64,000 bases of DNA from Asticcacaulis sp. AC466. GTDB taxonomy: Bacteria > Pseudomonadota > Alphaproteobacteria > Caulobacterales > Caulobacteraceae. Within the stretch, counting starts at the first letter, position 1. The number at the start of each line of letters is the position of its first letter. The stretch is from the NCBI RefSeq assembly GCF_000495815.1, contig NZ_AWGE01000007.1, positions 1 through 64,000 of the forward strand, read 5' to 3'. The translations under genes were made by a program, and so were the position numbers. Under the pieces are notes generated by a model. That model saw nothing but the letters and a program-made list of their open reading frames with translations. It had not been told where the DNA came from and did not search any database. Below are positions 56,761-64,000 of the stretch, piece by piece.

Positions 56761-57090
56761 AATCTCTCTCCCTTACCCGTCTTGGGGTCAGTTGCTAAGC
56801 TTACCCCTAACGGCAGGCACTCTGGCCATGACTCGTTAACGGGTGAGCCAGATAGAGACTACAAAAACACACGTGCGTCAAAGCAATAAATGCCGTTTTT
56901 TGCACTGCAAACCGTGTTTTTTAAAGGGTTTGCGCATTTTCACGGCCTTTTGACCGGCCTAAAACCGCTTGCCACCCAAAATTGAACCAGACTGTACGGT
57001 AAAAACGAACCGATGCTCCGCAAAGCCTTGTGGATAAAGGAACTGATTCAACCAGGTGAGTCGCTGAAATGCAACTGGCACACAAACAAA
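56761..57090. other. Intergenic region between lon and hup
   Basis: No gene is supported. The part near 56761-56900 should carry the hup promoter. The rest is AT-rich with no recognised motif; a minus-strand frame over 56921-57169 has no ribosome site and overlaps the lon terminator. Confidence 0.45.
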
Positions 57091-57118
57091 CGCCCCGGTG
57101 ACTTTTATCACCGGGGCG
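57091..57118 (-). terminator. Terminator of lon
   Basis: Perfect 11-bp inverted repeat CGCCCCGGTGA / TCACCGGGGCG (57091-57101, 57108-57118), 22 nt after the lon stop, followed on the minus strand by GTTTGTTTG. Confidence 0.8.
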
Positions 57119-57140
57119 CTTCATTTCGTCACATAGCCGC

Positions 57141-59534
57141 TCAGTGAGCGGTGGCGGCATCCGAATCATCGGCCGGAGCCGTCGTTCCTGCCGCTATGAC
57201 CGGCTCTATCCAGTCAATCGGGGTCAATGGTTTTGTCAGAGCATGCTTAAGCACCTCTTCCGCCTGGCTGACCGGAATGATCTCCAGGCCGGATTTGACG
57301 TTTGCCGGCAGGTCGACGAGATCCTTCTCGTTTTCCTTCGGGATAAGTACCGTCTTGATGCCGGAGCGCAGAGCTGCCAGCAACTTTTCCTTAAGCCCGC
57401 CGATCGGCAACACGCGACCACGCAAGGTGATTTCGCCCGTCATGGCGAGGTCCTTGCGAACCGGAATACCCGTCAGGACCGAGACCATGGCCGTGACCAT
57501 GGCGACGCCGGCCGAAGGGCCATCCTTTGGCGTTGCGCCTTCCGGAACGTGCACGTGGACGTCCGTTCTGTCGAATACGGGCGGCAGGATGCCGAACCTG
57601 GGCGCGAGCGCCTTGACGTAGGAATTGGCCGCGGAGACGGATTCCTTCATCACTTCCTTCAGGTTTCCGGTCACCTTCATATTGCCCTTGCCAGGCATCT
57701 TGATGGCTTCGATGGTGAGTATATCCCCGCCGAATTCCGTCCATGCCAAGCCGGTGACAATGCCGACCTGATCGACCTCGTCCGTTGCGCCATAATGATA
57801 TTTGCGTACGCCGGCATATTTCGACAGACGTTCGCCGTCGATCGTAATCGACTTGACGTTTTCACGCGCCAGATCGCGGATCGTCTTACGCGCCAGATTA
57901 CCCAATTCTCTCTCCAGAGACCGCACGCCCGCCTCCCGCGTGTAGTAGCGGATCAGGTCGCGCACCGCTTCTTCCGGTACGATGAATTCCTCGGCAGACA
58001 GGCCATGCTCCTTCATAAGGCCGGGCAGGACGTGGCGCTGTGCAATCTCGACCTTTTCATCCTCGGTGTACCCGGGGATACGGATGATTTCCATCCGGTC
58101 AAGCAGTGGTTGCGACATGTTTAGCGAGTTCGCCGTGGTCACGAACATGATCTTTGACAGATCATAATCGACTTCGAGGTAGTGGTCTGCGAAGGTCGAA
58201 TTCTGCGCCGGATCGAGTACCTCAAGCAGGGCCGAGGCGGGATCGCCACGCCAATCATTGCCCATCTTGTCAATTTCATCGAGCAGGAAGAAGGCGTTGG
58301 TGGTCTTCACCTTCTTCATGTTCTGAATGATCTTGCCGGGCATTGAGCCGATATAGGTGCGGCGGTGGCCGCGAATTTCCGATTCATCGCGCACGCCGCC
58401 TAGCGAAATACGGACGAATTCGCGATTGGTCGCCTTGGCGATGGATTTGCCGAGCGATGTCTTGCCGACGCCCGGAGGACCGACCAGGCACAGGATCGGA
58501 CCTTTCAGGGTGCCCATGCGGGCCTGAACAGCTAGATGTTCAAGGATGCGTTCCTTGACCTTTTCCAGGCCATAATGATCGGCTTCGAGGATATCCTCCG
58601 CCTTCTTTAGGTCGATGGGCTTCGGCTTGGCGGCACCCCAAGGGATGGCTAGAAGCCAGTCGAGATAGTTGCGCACGACGGTGCTTTCGGCCGACATGGG
58701 CGACATGTGACGCAGCTTGTTGAGCTCGGCCATCGCCTTGGTGCGGGCTTCCTTGGAAAGCTTCGTGCCCTTGATCTTCTTTTCAAGATCGGCCAGCTCG
58801 TCCTTGCCCTCGTCCTGCTCACCCAGTTCGCGCTGAATGGCCTTCATCTGCTCATTCAGGTAATATTCGCGCTGGGTCTTTTCCATCTGGCGCTTGACGC
58901 GCGAACGGATTTTCTTTTCGACTTGCAGGACGGAGATTTCGCCTTCCATCAGCGCATAGATTTTTTCCAGGCGCTTGGTGACCGACAATTGCTCCAGCAG
59001 GGCCTGCTTGTCCTGAATCTTGACAACCAGATGTGCCGCAATTGAGTCAGCCAGTACGTCGGCATCGGTGATTTCGGCGATCGCGTTCAGGCTTTCCGGC
59101 GGAATTTTCTTGTTCAGCTTGATATAGTTTTCAAACTGTTCAGCGACGGCGCGTTGCAGCGCTTCGGCGTCAGGGCCTTCGGCCAGATTGGCGTCAAGCA
59201 CATAGGCTTCGGCTTCATAATACCGATCCGTGGACACAAAGCGCTTTACGCGCGCACGTTGCTTGCCTTCGACAAGCACCTTCACGGTGCCGTCTGGCAG
59301 TTTCAGCAGTTGCAGCACATTGGCCAAGACGCCGATTTCATAGATGGCGTCGGCGGTGGGGTCGTCGTCCGAGGAATTCTTCTGGGTTGCGAGCAGAATC
59401 TGCTTGTCGCCCTTCATGACCTCATCCAGCGCCTGAACGGATTTCTCACGGCCGACGAACAGAGGTACGACCATGTGCGGAAACACCACGATATCGCGCA
59501 ACGGCAGTACGGGGATGGTCAAAACATCTAACAT
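57141..59534 (-). CDS. lon: ATP-dependent protease Lon
   Basis: A 797-residue AAA+ serine protease that degrades damaged and regulatory proteins (in Caulobacter CcrM and DnaA). N-terminal substrate domain begins LTIPVLPLRDIVVFPHMV; the ATPase has GPPGVGKTSLGKSIAKAT; the proteolytic dyad lies in DGPSAGVAM (Ser) and the later GLKEKLLAAL (Lys). The start at 59534 is chosen for AAGGAG 5 nt upstream; a longer frame reaches 59564. It follows clpX after about 300 nt. Confidence 0.97.
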   Translation of the reverse strand: MLDVLTIPVLPLRDIVVFPHMVVPLFVGREKSVQALDEVMKGDKQILLATQKNSSDDDPTADAIYEIGVLANVLQLLKLPDGTVKVLVEGKQRARVKRFVSTDRYYEAEAYVLDANLAEGPDAEALQRAVAEQFENYIKLNKKIPPESLNAIAEITDADVLADSIAAHLVVKIQDKQALLEQLSVTKRLEKIYALMEGEISVLQVEKKIRSRVKRQMEKTQREYYLNEQMKAIQRELGEQDEGKDELADLEKKIKGTKLSKEARTKAMAELNKLRHMSPMSAESTVVRNYLDWLLAIPWGAAKPKPIDLKKAEDILEADHYGLEKVKERILEHLAVQARMGTLKGPILCLVGPPGVGKTSLGKSIAKATNREFVRISLGGVRDESEIRGHRRTYIGSMPGKIIQNMKKVKTTNAFFLLDEIDKMGNDWRGDPASALLEVLDPAQNSTFADHYLEVDYDLSKIMFVTTANSLNMSQPLLDRMEIIRIPGYTEDEKVEIAQRHVLPGLMKEHGLSAEEFIVPEEAVRDLIRYYTREAGVRSLERELGNLARKTIRDLARENVKSITIDGERLSKYAGVRKYHYGATDEVDQVGIVTGLAWTEFGGDILTIEAIKMPGKGNMKVTGNLKEVMKESVSAANSYVKALAPRFGILPPVFDRTDVHVHVPEGATPKDGPSAGVAMVTAMVSVLTGIPVRKDLAMTGEITLRGRVLPIGGLKEKLLAALRSGIKTVLIPKENEKDLVDLPANVKSGLEIIPVSQAEEVLKHALTKPLTPIDWIEPVIAAGTTAPADDSDAATAH

Positions 59535-59836
59535 GGATACTCCTTGCGGGTTTAACCGCTTCACAGACTCAGCCGCCGGATGCTCAAAGCATAAACCCTA
59601 GGCGTACAGGCTCAACAGAGTCTTAATATAAACCGCGCCGTTTTGGAAACGAAAGGGGGGATAAGTCCCCTTGGCCCCCGCCACAGCGCCTTGATCTCAA
59701 TGTGGTGAATGCGGACGAAAGTTCAAGACGACGGGTTTCGCATGTCTTTATGCGGTTCAATCGGCTGTATAGACAAATAAAAACGCGGCCCCGTTTCCGA
59801 GGCCGCGTTTCCTTGCCAATTGAAAGCGATGTGGCT
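59535..59836. other. Intergenic region between clpX and lon
   Basis: No gene. It contains the clpX terminator at its right end and should hold the lon promoter. A heat-shock promoter is plausible for lon, but I cannot identify sigma-32 boxes with confidence. Confidence 0.45.
59775..59810 (-). terminator. Terminator of clpX
   Basis: Inverted repeat AAACGCGGCC / GGCCGCGTTT (59781-59790 and 59801-59810), followed on the minus strand by a T-run (TTTTTATTTG). It is 26 nt after the clpX stop. Confidence 0.85.
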
Positions 59837-61096
59837 TTACGCCGCGCCGCCCGAACGCTTTTCGGCGTAGATCATCAGAGGCTGGGCACGTTCTTCGACG
59901 ACCTCGCCATTGATAACCACCTCTTCTACGCCCTGCATGTTCGGCAGTTCGTACATGGTCTCAAGCAGGATGCCTTCCAGGATGGAGCGCAGGCCGCGGG
60001 CACCAGTCTTACGCACGATGGCGCGCTTGGCCACCGCGTACAACGCTTCGTCGGTGAAGTTGAGCGAAACATTTTCCATCTCGAAGAGGCGTTGATATTG
60101 CTTGATCAACGCATTCTTCGGCTCAGTCAGAATCTTGACCAGGGTATGCTCATCCAGATCTTCCAAGGTCGCCAGAACCGGCAGACGGCCAATGAATTCC
60201 GGGATCAGACCGAACTTCATCAAATCGTCCGGTTCGACTTCGCGTAAGACTTCGCCGGTGCGACGATCTTCTGGGTCTTTCACCGAAGCGCCAAAGCCGA
60301 TCGAAGAGCCCTTGCCACGGCTGGAAATGATCTTTTCCAAGCCGGCGAAGGCGCCCCCGCAGATGAACAGAATATTAGTCGTGTCGACCTGGAGGAATTC
60401 CTGCTGCGGATGTTTGCGACCGCCCTGAGGCGGAACCGAAGCAACCGTGCCTTCCATGATCTTGAGCAAGGCCTGTTGCACGCCTTCGCCCGAAACGTCG
60501 CGGGTGATCGATGGGTTGTCGGACTTGCGCGAAATCTTGTCGACTTCGTCGATGTAGACGATGCCGCGTTGCGCGCGTTCGACATTGTAATCGGCCGCCT
60601 GCAGCAGCTTCAGGATGATGTTTTCGACGTCTTCACCGACATAACCGGCTTCGGTCAGGGTCGTGGCGTCGGCCATAGTGAACGGCACATCGATGATGCG
60701 GGCAAGGGTCTGGGCCAGCAATGTCTTGCCGGAACCGGTTGGGCCGATGAGCATGATGTTGGACTTCGCCAACTCGACATCGTTGCCCTTCTGCGCATGG
60801 TTCAAACGCTTGTAGTGATTGTGTACCGCAACCGAAAGGACCTTCTTCGCCTGGCCCTGGCCGATGACGTAATCATCGAGGACTTCGCGAATTTCCTTCG
60901 GCGTCGGCACCCCGTCCTTCGACTTAACGAAGGCGATCTTGTGCTCTTCACGGATAATGTCCATGCACAGCTCGACGCATTCATCGCAGATGAAGACGGT
61001 CGGCCCGGCGATAAGTTTGCGCACCTCGTGCTGGCTCTTTCCGCAGAAAGAACAGTAAAGAGTGCTTTTGCTGTCGCCTGTCGCAGCTTTGGTCAT
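59837..61096 (-). CDS. clpX: ATP-dependent Clp protease ATP-binding subunit ClpX
   Basis: A 419-residue AAA+ unfoldase. The N-terminal zinc domain has CSFCGKSQ and CDECVELC; the ATPase has [15 protein letters not shown] and the Walker [10 protein letters not shown]; pore loop GYVGEDV is present. With ClpP it degrades CtrA in Caulobacter, the process PopA guides. It is divergent from cicA across about 275 nt. Confidence 0.97.
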   Translation of the reverse strand: MTKAATGDSKSTLYCSFCGKSQHEVRKLIAGPTVFICDECVELCMDIIREEHKIAFVKSKDGVPTPKEIREVLDDYVIGQGQAKKVLSVAVHNHYKRLNHAQKGNDVELAKSNIMLIGPTGSGKTLLAQTLARIIDVPFTMADATTLTEAGYVGEDVENIILKLLQAADYNVERAQRGIVYIDEVDKISRKSDNPSITRDVSGEGVQQALLKIMEGTVASVPPQGGRKHPQQEFLQVDTTNILFICGGAFAGLEKIISSRGKGSSIGFGASVKDPEDRRTGEVLREVEPDDLMKFGLIPEFIGRLPVLATLEDLDEHTLVKILTEPKNALIKQYQRLFEMENVSLNFTDEALYAVAKRAIVRKTGARGLRSILEGILLETMYELPNMQGVEEVVINGEVVEERAQPLMIYAEKRSGGAA

Positions 61097-61371
61097 GTGT
61101 CTCTTTTCACCTTCAACTGGCGGAAACTCGATTCACAAACCTTGAATCAAGGCGCCGCCCTTACATGGTATCCTAGGGCCTCAAGCCTTAACAAAGGCTA
61201 ATTTCGGTCCGGAATACCCCTAACATCGTCCGTATCGATACGCATTTATGCACAGTTTAGACCACGCCTCAACCGGCTTGCTCAATCAATGGGTCGCTTA
61301 ACTATCTTTATATGGGATAAAGGGTACGGAATGAAAGCCGTACCGGCTGGATTTGGGAGTTTTTGCCGCCG

Positions 61372-62007
61372 ATGTCGAAGAAAACCGATACGAAATTGAC
61401 CGCCGAATCAAAAAAGATAATCGCGTTCGATTTCGATGGTACGCTCACTTGGACGGATAGCCTCGTTGCTTTTCTCCATGCAAGCTCAGGTGGCTTGCAA
61501 ATAGCAAGCGCCCTCGCGTTTCAGCCGTCTATGCTGTTGAATTATCTGAAAACAAAGGATCGTGGCGCACTTAAGGCGCGTCTTCTGCATCGCCTCCTGG
61601 GAGACATTTCTCAGGGTGACTTGGAAACGCTGGTCAAGGCCTTCGTCACCAAAACCGGCCATAGCTTGTTCCGGCCCGATGCCCTTCGGGCGTGGGAGGG
61701 GCATGACCAGCCGGACTGCCTGCGGGTGATCGTCACAGCGTCGCCGGAACTGCTTGTAGGGCCGTTCGGACGTTTGATCGGCGCCGATCGCGTCATCGGT
61801 ACCCGCCTGAAATTTTCAGGCAGCGGAGGATTATTGCCGGTGCTTGATGGCGTGAATTGCCGTGGCGAAGAAAAGATGTGCCGTCTGCGCGAAGCGTTCG
61901 GCCCGGATCTCGACCTGGATAGCGCGTATGGCGACACGTCTGGCGACACGGAAATGCTGGCGGCCGCTCGGCACGGCCACTATCGCGTCTTTACTCAAAA
62001 GCCATAA
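61372..62007 (+). CDS. cicA: HAD-family phosphatase, CicA-like
   Basis: A 211-residue HAD-superfamily (IB-type) hydrolase. Motif I is AFDFDGTLTWTD, motif II VTASPELLV, motif III the Lys in RGEEKMCRL, motif IV YGDTSGDTEML. In Caulobacter crescentus an HAD gene, cicA, separates clpP from clpX and its dosage affects cell shape; the position and family match here. The start at 61372 (ATG) is preferred; TTG at 61363 is in frame and nearer to GGGAG. Confidence 0.83.
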   Translation: MSKKTDTKLTAESKKIIAFDFDGTLTWTDSLVAFLHASSGGLQIASALAFQPSMLLNYLKTKDRGALKARLLHRLLGDISQGDLETLVKAFVTKTGHSLFRPDALRAWEGHDQPDCLRVIVTASPELLVGPFGRLIGADRVIGTRLKFSGSGGLLPVLDGVNCRGEEKMCRLREAFGPDLDLDSAYGDTSGDTEMLAAARHGHYRVFTQKP

Positions 62008-62033
62008 AAAAAAACGGTCGGAAATTCCGACCG
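62006..62033 (-). terminator. Terminator of clpP (and cicA)
   Basis: Inverted repeat CGGTCGGAA / TTCCGACCG (62015-62023 and 62025-62033). On the minus strand it is followed by a 9-nt T-run, so it serves clpP, which ends at 62062. Confidence 0.85.
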
Positions 62034-62061
62034 CTTGATTTCAGGTTGCGATGGCTGAAAC

Positions 62062-62697
62062 CTATGCGTCCTTGCCGCTTTCGGCATCGGCGCGCTTTTC
62101 GTAGACGTGGTCGATAAGGCCAAATTCCTTGGCTTCATCGGCGGTCATATAGCGGTCGCGGTCCAGGGTCTTCTCGATGGTGTCGTAGCTCTGACCCGTA
62201 TGCTTGACGTAAATCTCGTTCAGCAGCTTCTTCGTCTTGCGCATGTCTTCGGCCTGGATTTCGATATCCGACGCCATGCCACGCGCACCGCCCGAGGGTT
62301 GGTGCACCATGATCTTGGAGTTGGGCAGCGAAATGCGCTGGCCCGCTTCACCGGCCTGGAGGATGAGGGAGCCAGCCGACGCCGCCATGCCCATGCACAC
62401 CGTGGTAACGGGCGATTTGATGTATTGCATGGTGTCGTAAATCGCCAAGGCCGAGGTCACCTGGCCGCCGGGCGAATTGATGTACATGCTGATTTCCTTT
62501 TTCGGGTTTTCCGATTCGAGGAACAGCAACTGGGCGCAAATCAGCGAGGCCATGCCGTCTTCAAACGGCCCCGTCAGAAAGATAATGCGCTCTTTCAGCA
62601 TGCGTGAGAAGATGTCGTAGGCGCGTTCGCCGCGGCTGGATTGCTCCACAACCATCGGCACAAGGTTCATAGTCAGGTTATCGATGGGGTCGCGCAT
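62062..62697 (-). CDS. clpP: ATP-dependent Clp protease proteolytic subunit ClpP
   Basis: A 211-residue serine protease subunit. The Ser is in [12 protein letters not shown], the His in [12 protein letters not shown], and the Asp lies in the [18 protein letters not shown]-type block (here [18 protein letters not shown]). The ATG at 62697 is chosen because AAGGA is 6 nt away; an overlapping GTG at 62700 is possible. ClpP forms the chamber of ClpXP. Confidence 0.97.
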   Translation of the reverse strand: MRDPIDNLTMNLVPMVVEQSSRGERAYDIFSRMLKERIIFLTGPFEDGMASLICAQLLFLESENPKKEISMYINSPGGQVTSALAIYDTMQYIKSPVTTVCMGMAASAGSLILQAGEAGQRISLPNSKIMVHQPSGGARGMASDIEIQAEDMRKTKKLLNEIYVKHTGQSYDTIEKTLDRDRYMTADEAKEFGLIDHVYEKRADAESGKDA

Positions 62698-62883
62698 CAC
62701 GAATCCTTATTTGGAATGTTTTAAAGTCTGGGCGCAGATATAGGGCTAAATGTCTTAACCGTAAGTGGATGCGTTCCAGCCTGCCTTATATGTATTCACC
62801 CTTATCGCCGAAGCAATAGGGACGCCGGCAAATTGGCAATTTACCGACCGGATTTCAAGTGCGATGCGAAAACGCTCGGTTGC

Positions 62884-63096
62884 CTATTGTCCGCTGTGCG
62901 GGGCGCGGCTGTTTTTTCCCGTCTCATCGACACCTTTTCCATGAGTATCGCCGTGACCTGTCTGGTCCTTGGACAGGCGATCATCGCCGCTGGTCTGCTT
63001 TTCTGCGGGGTCGTCTTTTTGCTGGCGATGGGCGGCGTCGGTTTCGGCGGCGCGATGTTTGGTGATATTGTCGTCGGCCTGTTTGGCGGTGGACAT
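62884..63096 (-). CDS. Small disordered hydrophilic protein
   Basis: A 70-residue protein with no hydrophobic segment, very rich in Asp, Lys, His, Gln and Gly (for example SGDDRLSKDQTGHGDTH). A strong AAGGAG lies 7 nt before the ATG, which decides the start and supports real translation; longer frames upstream are not supported. It overlaps an 89-codon plus-strand frame (62833-63102) that encodes hydrophobic residues and lacks a ribosome site. No family recognised. Confidence 0.55.
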   Translation of the reverse strand: MSTAKQADDNITKHRAAETDAAHRQQKDDPAEKQTSGDDRLSKDQTGHGDTHGKGVDETGKNSRAPHSGQ

Positions 63097-63313
63097 GACT
63101 GAGCTCCTTATTGGCATCAAGGACGCTAGCGTGGATAGATAGCCATCAAAAATCGAGGTGGAACTCTGAATTGCCAAGACCGGCTCGATAGACCGCCGAA
63201 CACATGACGGCTTTGCGGGCTGAGGATACGACAACGTCACTACGTAATAATGTTTATTTTTATCAGATGTTTAAGTGTAACTTGCGGAATGAAATTTACA
63301 AAGGGAATGCCAA

Positions 63314-63778
63314 ATGATTGATACACCAGAGCTGGTCGACGTGCCGGCGCGAAAGATTGCCAAGATCCACCTCGTAGTGCCTTCAAAAGACATTATGACG
63401 CACATGGGCGCGGGCCTAAAAGAGGTGAGGCAGGCATTGGCGGAACAGAATATCAAAGCGTCTGGCGCTTGGCTTACTCACCATTTCAAGGTGCCCAACA
63501 CGACGTTCGATTTTGAAATATGCATACCGGTAGAGACCGATATAGCCCCTCAGGGGCGTGTAGGAGCCGGTGAATTGCGAGCTGCCCGCATCGCAAGAAC
63601 CGTCTATAATGGCAATTATAGTGGCCTGCCGAACGGCTGGGTCGAGTTCATGACCTGGATCCACGCTCATGAGCTTCAAATGGCGGGCGATTTTTGTGAA
63701 GCCTATACCGTCGGCCCGGATGACAGCACGGACCCCGCCGATTGGCGGACCGAACTCAGTTGCCCTTTGCAAGTGTAG
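63314..63778 (+). CDS. GyrI-like (AraC effector-binding domain) protein
   Basis: A 154-residue single-domain protein of the GyrI-like/SOUL-type small-molecule binding fold. The blocks FDFEICIPVETD, RIARTVYNGNYSGLPNGW, EFMTWIHAH and FCEAYTVGPDDSTDPADW are typical. No DNA-binding domain is attached. AAAGGGAATG precedes the ATG. It may bind small hydrophobic compounds; the role is unknown. Confidence 0.85.
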   Translation: MIDTPELVDVPARKIAKIHLVVPSKDIMTHMGAGLKEVRQALAEQNIKASGAWLTHHFKVPNTTFDFEICIPVETDIAPQGRVGAGELRAARIARTVYNGNYSGLPNGWVEFMTWIHAHELQMAGDFCEAYTVGPDDSTDPADWRTELSCPLQV

Positions 63779-63837
63779 AGGCGCTTATTAAGACGGGGCG
63801 TCGCCGTCAGCGCCATCCTGCTCAATAAACAGACAAA

Positions 63838-63865
63838 AAAAGAGGCCCCAAACGGGGCCTCTTTT
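63838..63865. terminator. Intrinsic terminator between the GyrI-like gene and tig
   Basis: Inverted repeat AAAAGAGGCCCC / GGGGCCTCTTTT (63838-63849 and 63854-63865), with A and T runs on both sides, so it can end both convergent transcripts. Confidence 0.9.
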
Positions 63866-63887
63866 CTATGACTTGCAGCCGACAAGC

Positions 63888-64000
63888 TTATGCTTCTTCA
63901 TCTTCTTTCAGAAGGTCTTCCTTGCTGATCGGCGCGTCCGTTACCTTGGCGAGCGAGAAGATCAGGTCGCAGACCTTTTCTTCGTAGATCGGTGCGCGGA
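63888..64000 (-). CDS. tig: Trigger factor, C-terminal end (cut by window edge)
   Basis: The last 36 or so codons of a minus-strand gene that continues beyond the window. The residues RAPIYEEKVCDLIFSLAK, then VTD followed by KEDLL and an acidic tail ending EDEEA, match the C-terminus of trigger factor, the ribosome-bound chaperone. tig upstream of clpP is the common order. Confidence 0.85.
   Translation of the reverse strand, partial: RAPIYEEKVCDLIFSLAKVTDAPISKEDLLKEDEEA

Noticed and set aside
57144-58124. 326-codon open frame antisense to lon
   Set aside because: Starts inside the end of lon and shows no coding features.
62833-63102. 89-codon plus-strand frame with a hydrophobic segment
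   Set aside because: It overlaps the small disordered protein on the minus strand, which has a far better ribosome site; the hydrophobicity is the mirror of Asp and Lys codons.

Overview
The window is a stretch of ordinary chromosome from an alphaproteobacterium, most likely a member of Caulobacteraceae (Asticcacaulis or a close relative; the genus is an inference). The evidence is a popA-like c-di-GMP effector gene, a clpP-cicA-clpX-lon-hup block ending at tig, an alphaproteobacterial 14-gene nuo operon followed by birA, coaX and RNase J, a class I PHA synthase gene, and a pattern of short 4-nt gene overlaps. There are no rRNA genes, no CRISPR array and no intact insertion sequence.

Layout. 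(1) 0.2-4.6 kb: a small membrane protein, then the minus-strand housekeeping run rlpA, tmk, holB, tatD, MBL hydrolase. (2) 4.8-7.1 kb: tRNA-Ser(TGA) with a strong terminator, then a duplicated tRNA 3' end and other tRNA-like debris, followed by a DUF5677-like gene and a PPM1-type methyltransferase. This is the only part that looks like a small accessory insertion. (3) 7.4-11.7 kb: Tat-exported GH5 mannanase-like enzyme, pirin with divergent LysR regulator, a periplasmic protein and a TusA-like protein. (4) 11.9-24.4 kb: popA, mfd, sdhE, recG, a DUF3089 protein, two LPS biosynthesis genes, photolyase and mercaptopyruvate sulfurtransferase. (5) 24.4-30.4 kb: four tRNAs, an NDUFS4-like complex I accessory subunit, DUF192 protein, a double cold-shock-domain protein, recJ and glpX. 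(6) 30.6-36.1 kb: phaC, RNase J, coaX, birA. (7) 36.1-52.0 kb: the complete nuoA-N operon on the minus strand with three extra membrane-protein genes inside it. (8) 52.3-56.3 kb: a large autotransporter gene between tRNA-Asp and tRNA-Val. (9) 56.5-64 kb: hup, lon, clpX, cicA, clpP, a small disordered protein, a GyrI-like protein and the 3' end of tig.

How the genes work together. Complex I (nuoA-N plus the separately encoded NDUFS4-like subunit) and SdhE (flavinylation of succinate dehydrogenase) serve respiration. Mfd, RecG, RecJ, photolyase and HolB serve DNA repair and replication. ClpX, ClpP, Lon and trigger factor form the proteostasis block; PopA, which in Caulobacter directs CtrA to ClpXP, is encoded in the same window.

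No clearly new multi-gene system was found. The most unusual items are the tRNA-Ser integration scar, a paralogous pair of small membrane proteins plus an OB/TM2 protein inside the nuo operon, a histone-H1-like N-terminal tail on the PHA synthase, and several enzymes with altered active-site residues (TatD, pirin, DUF3089).
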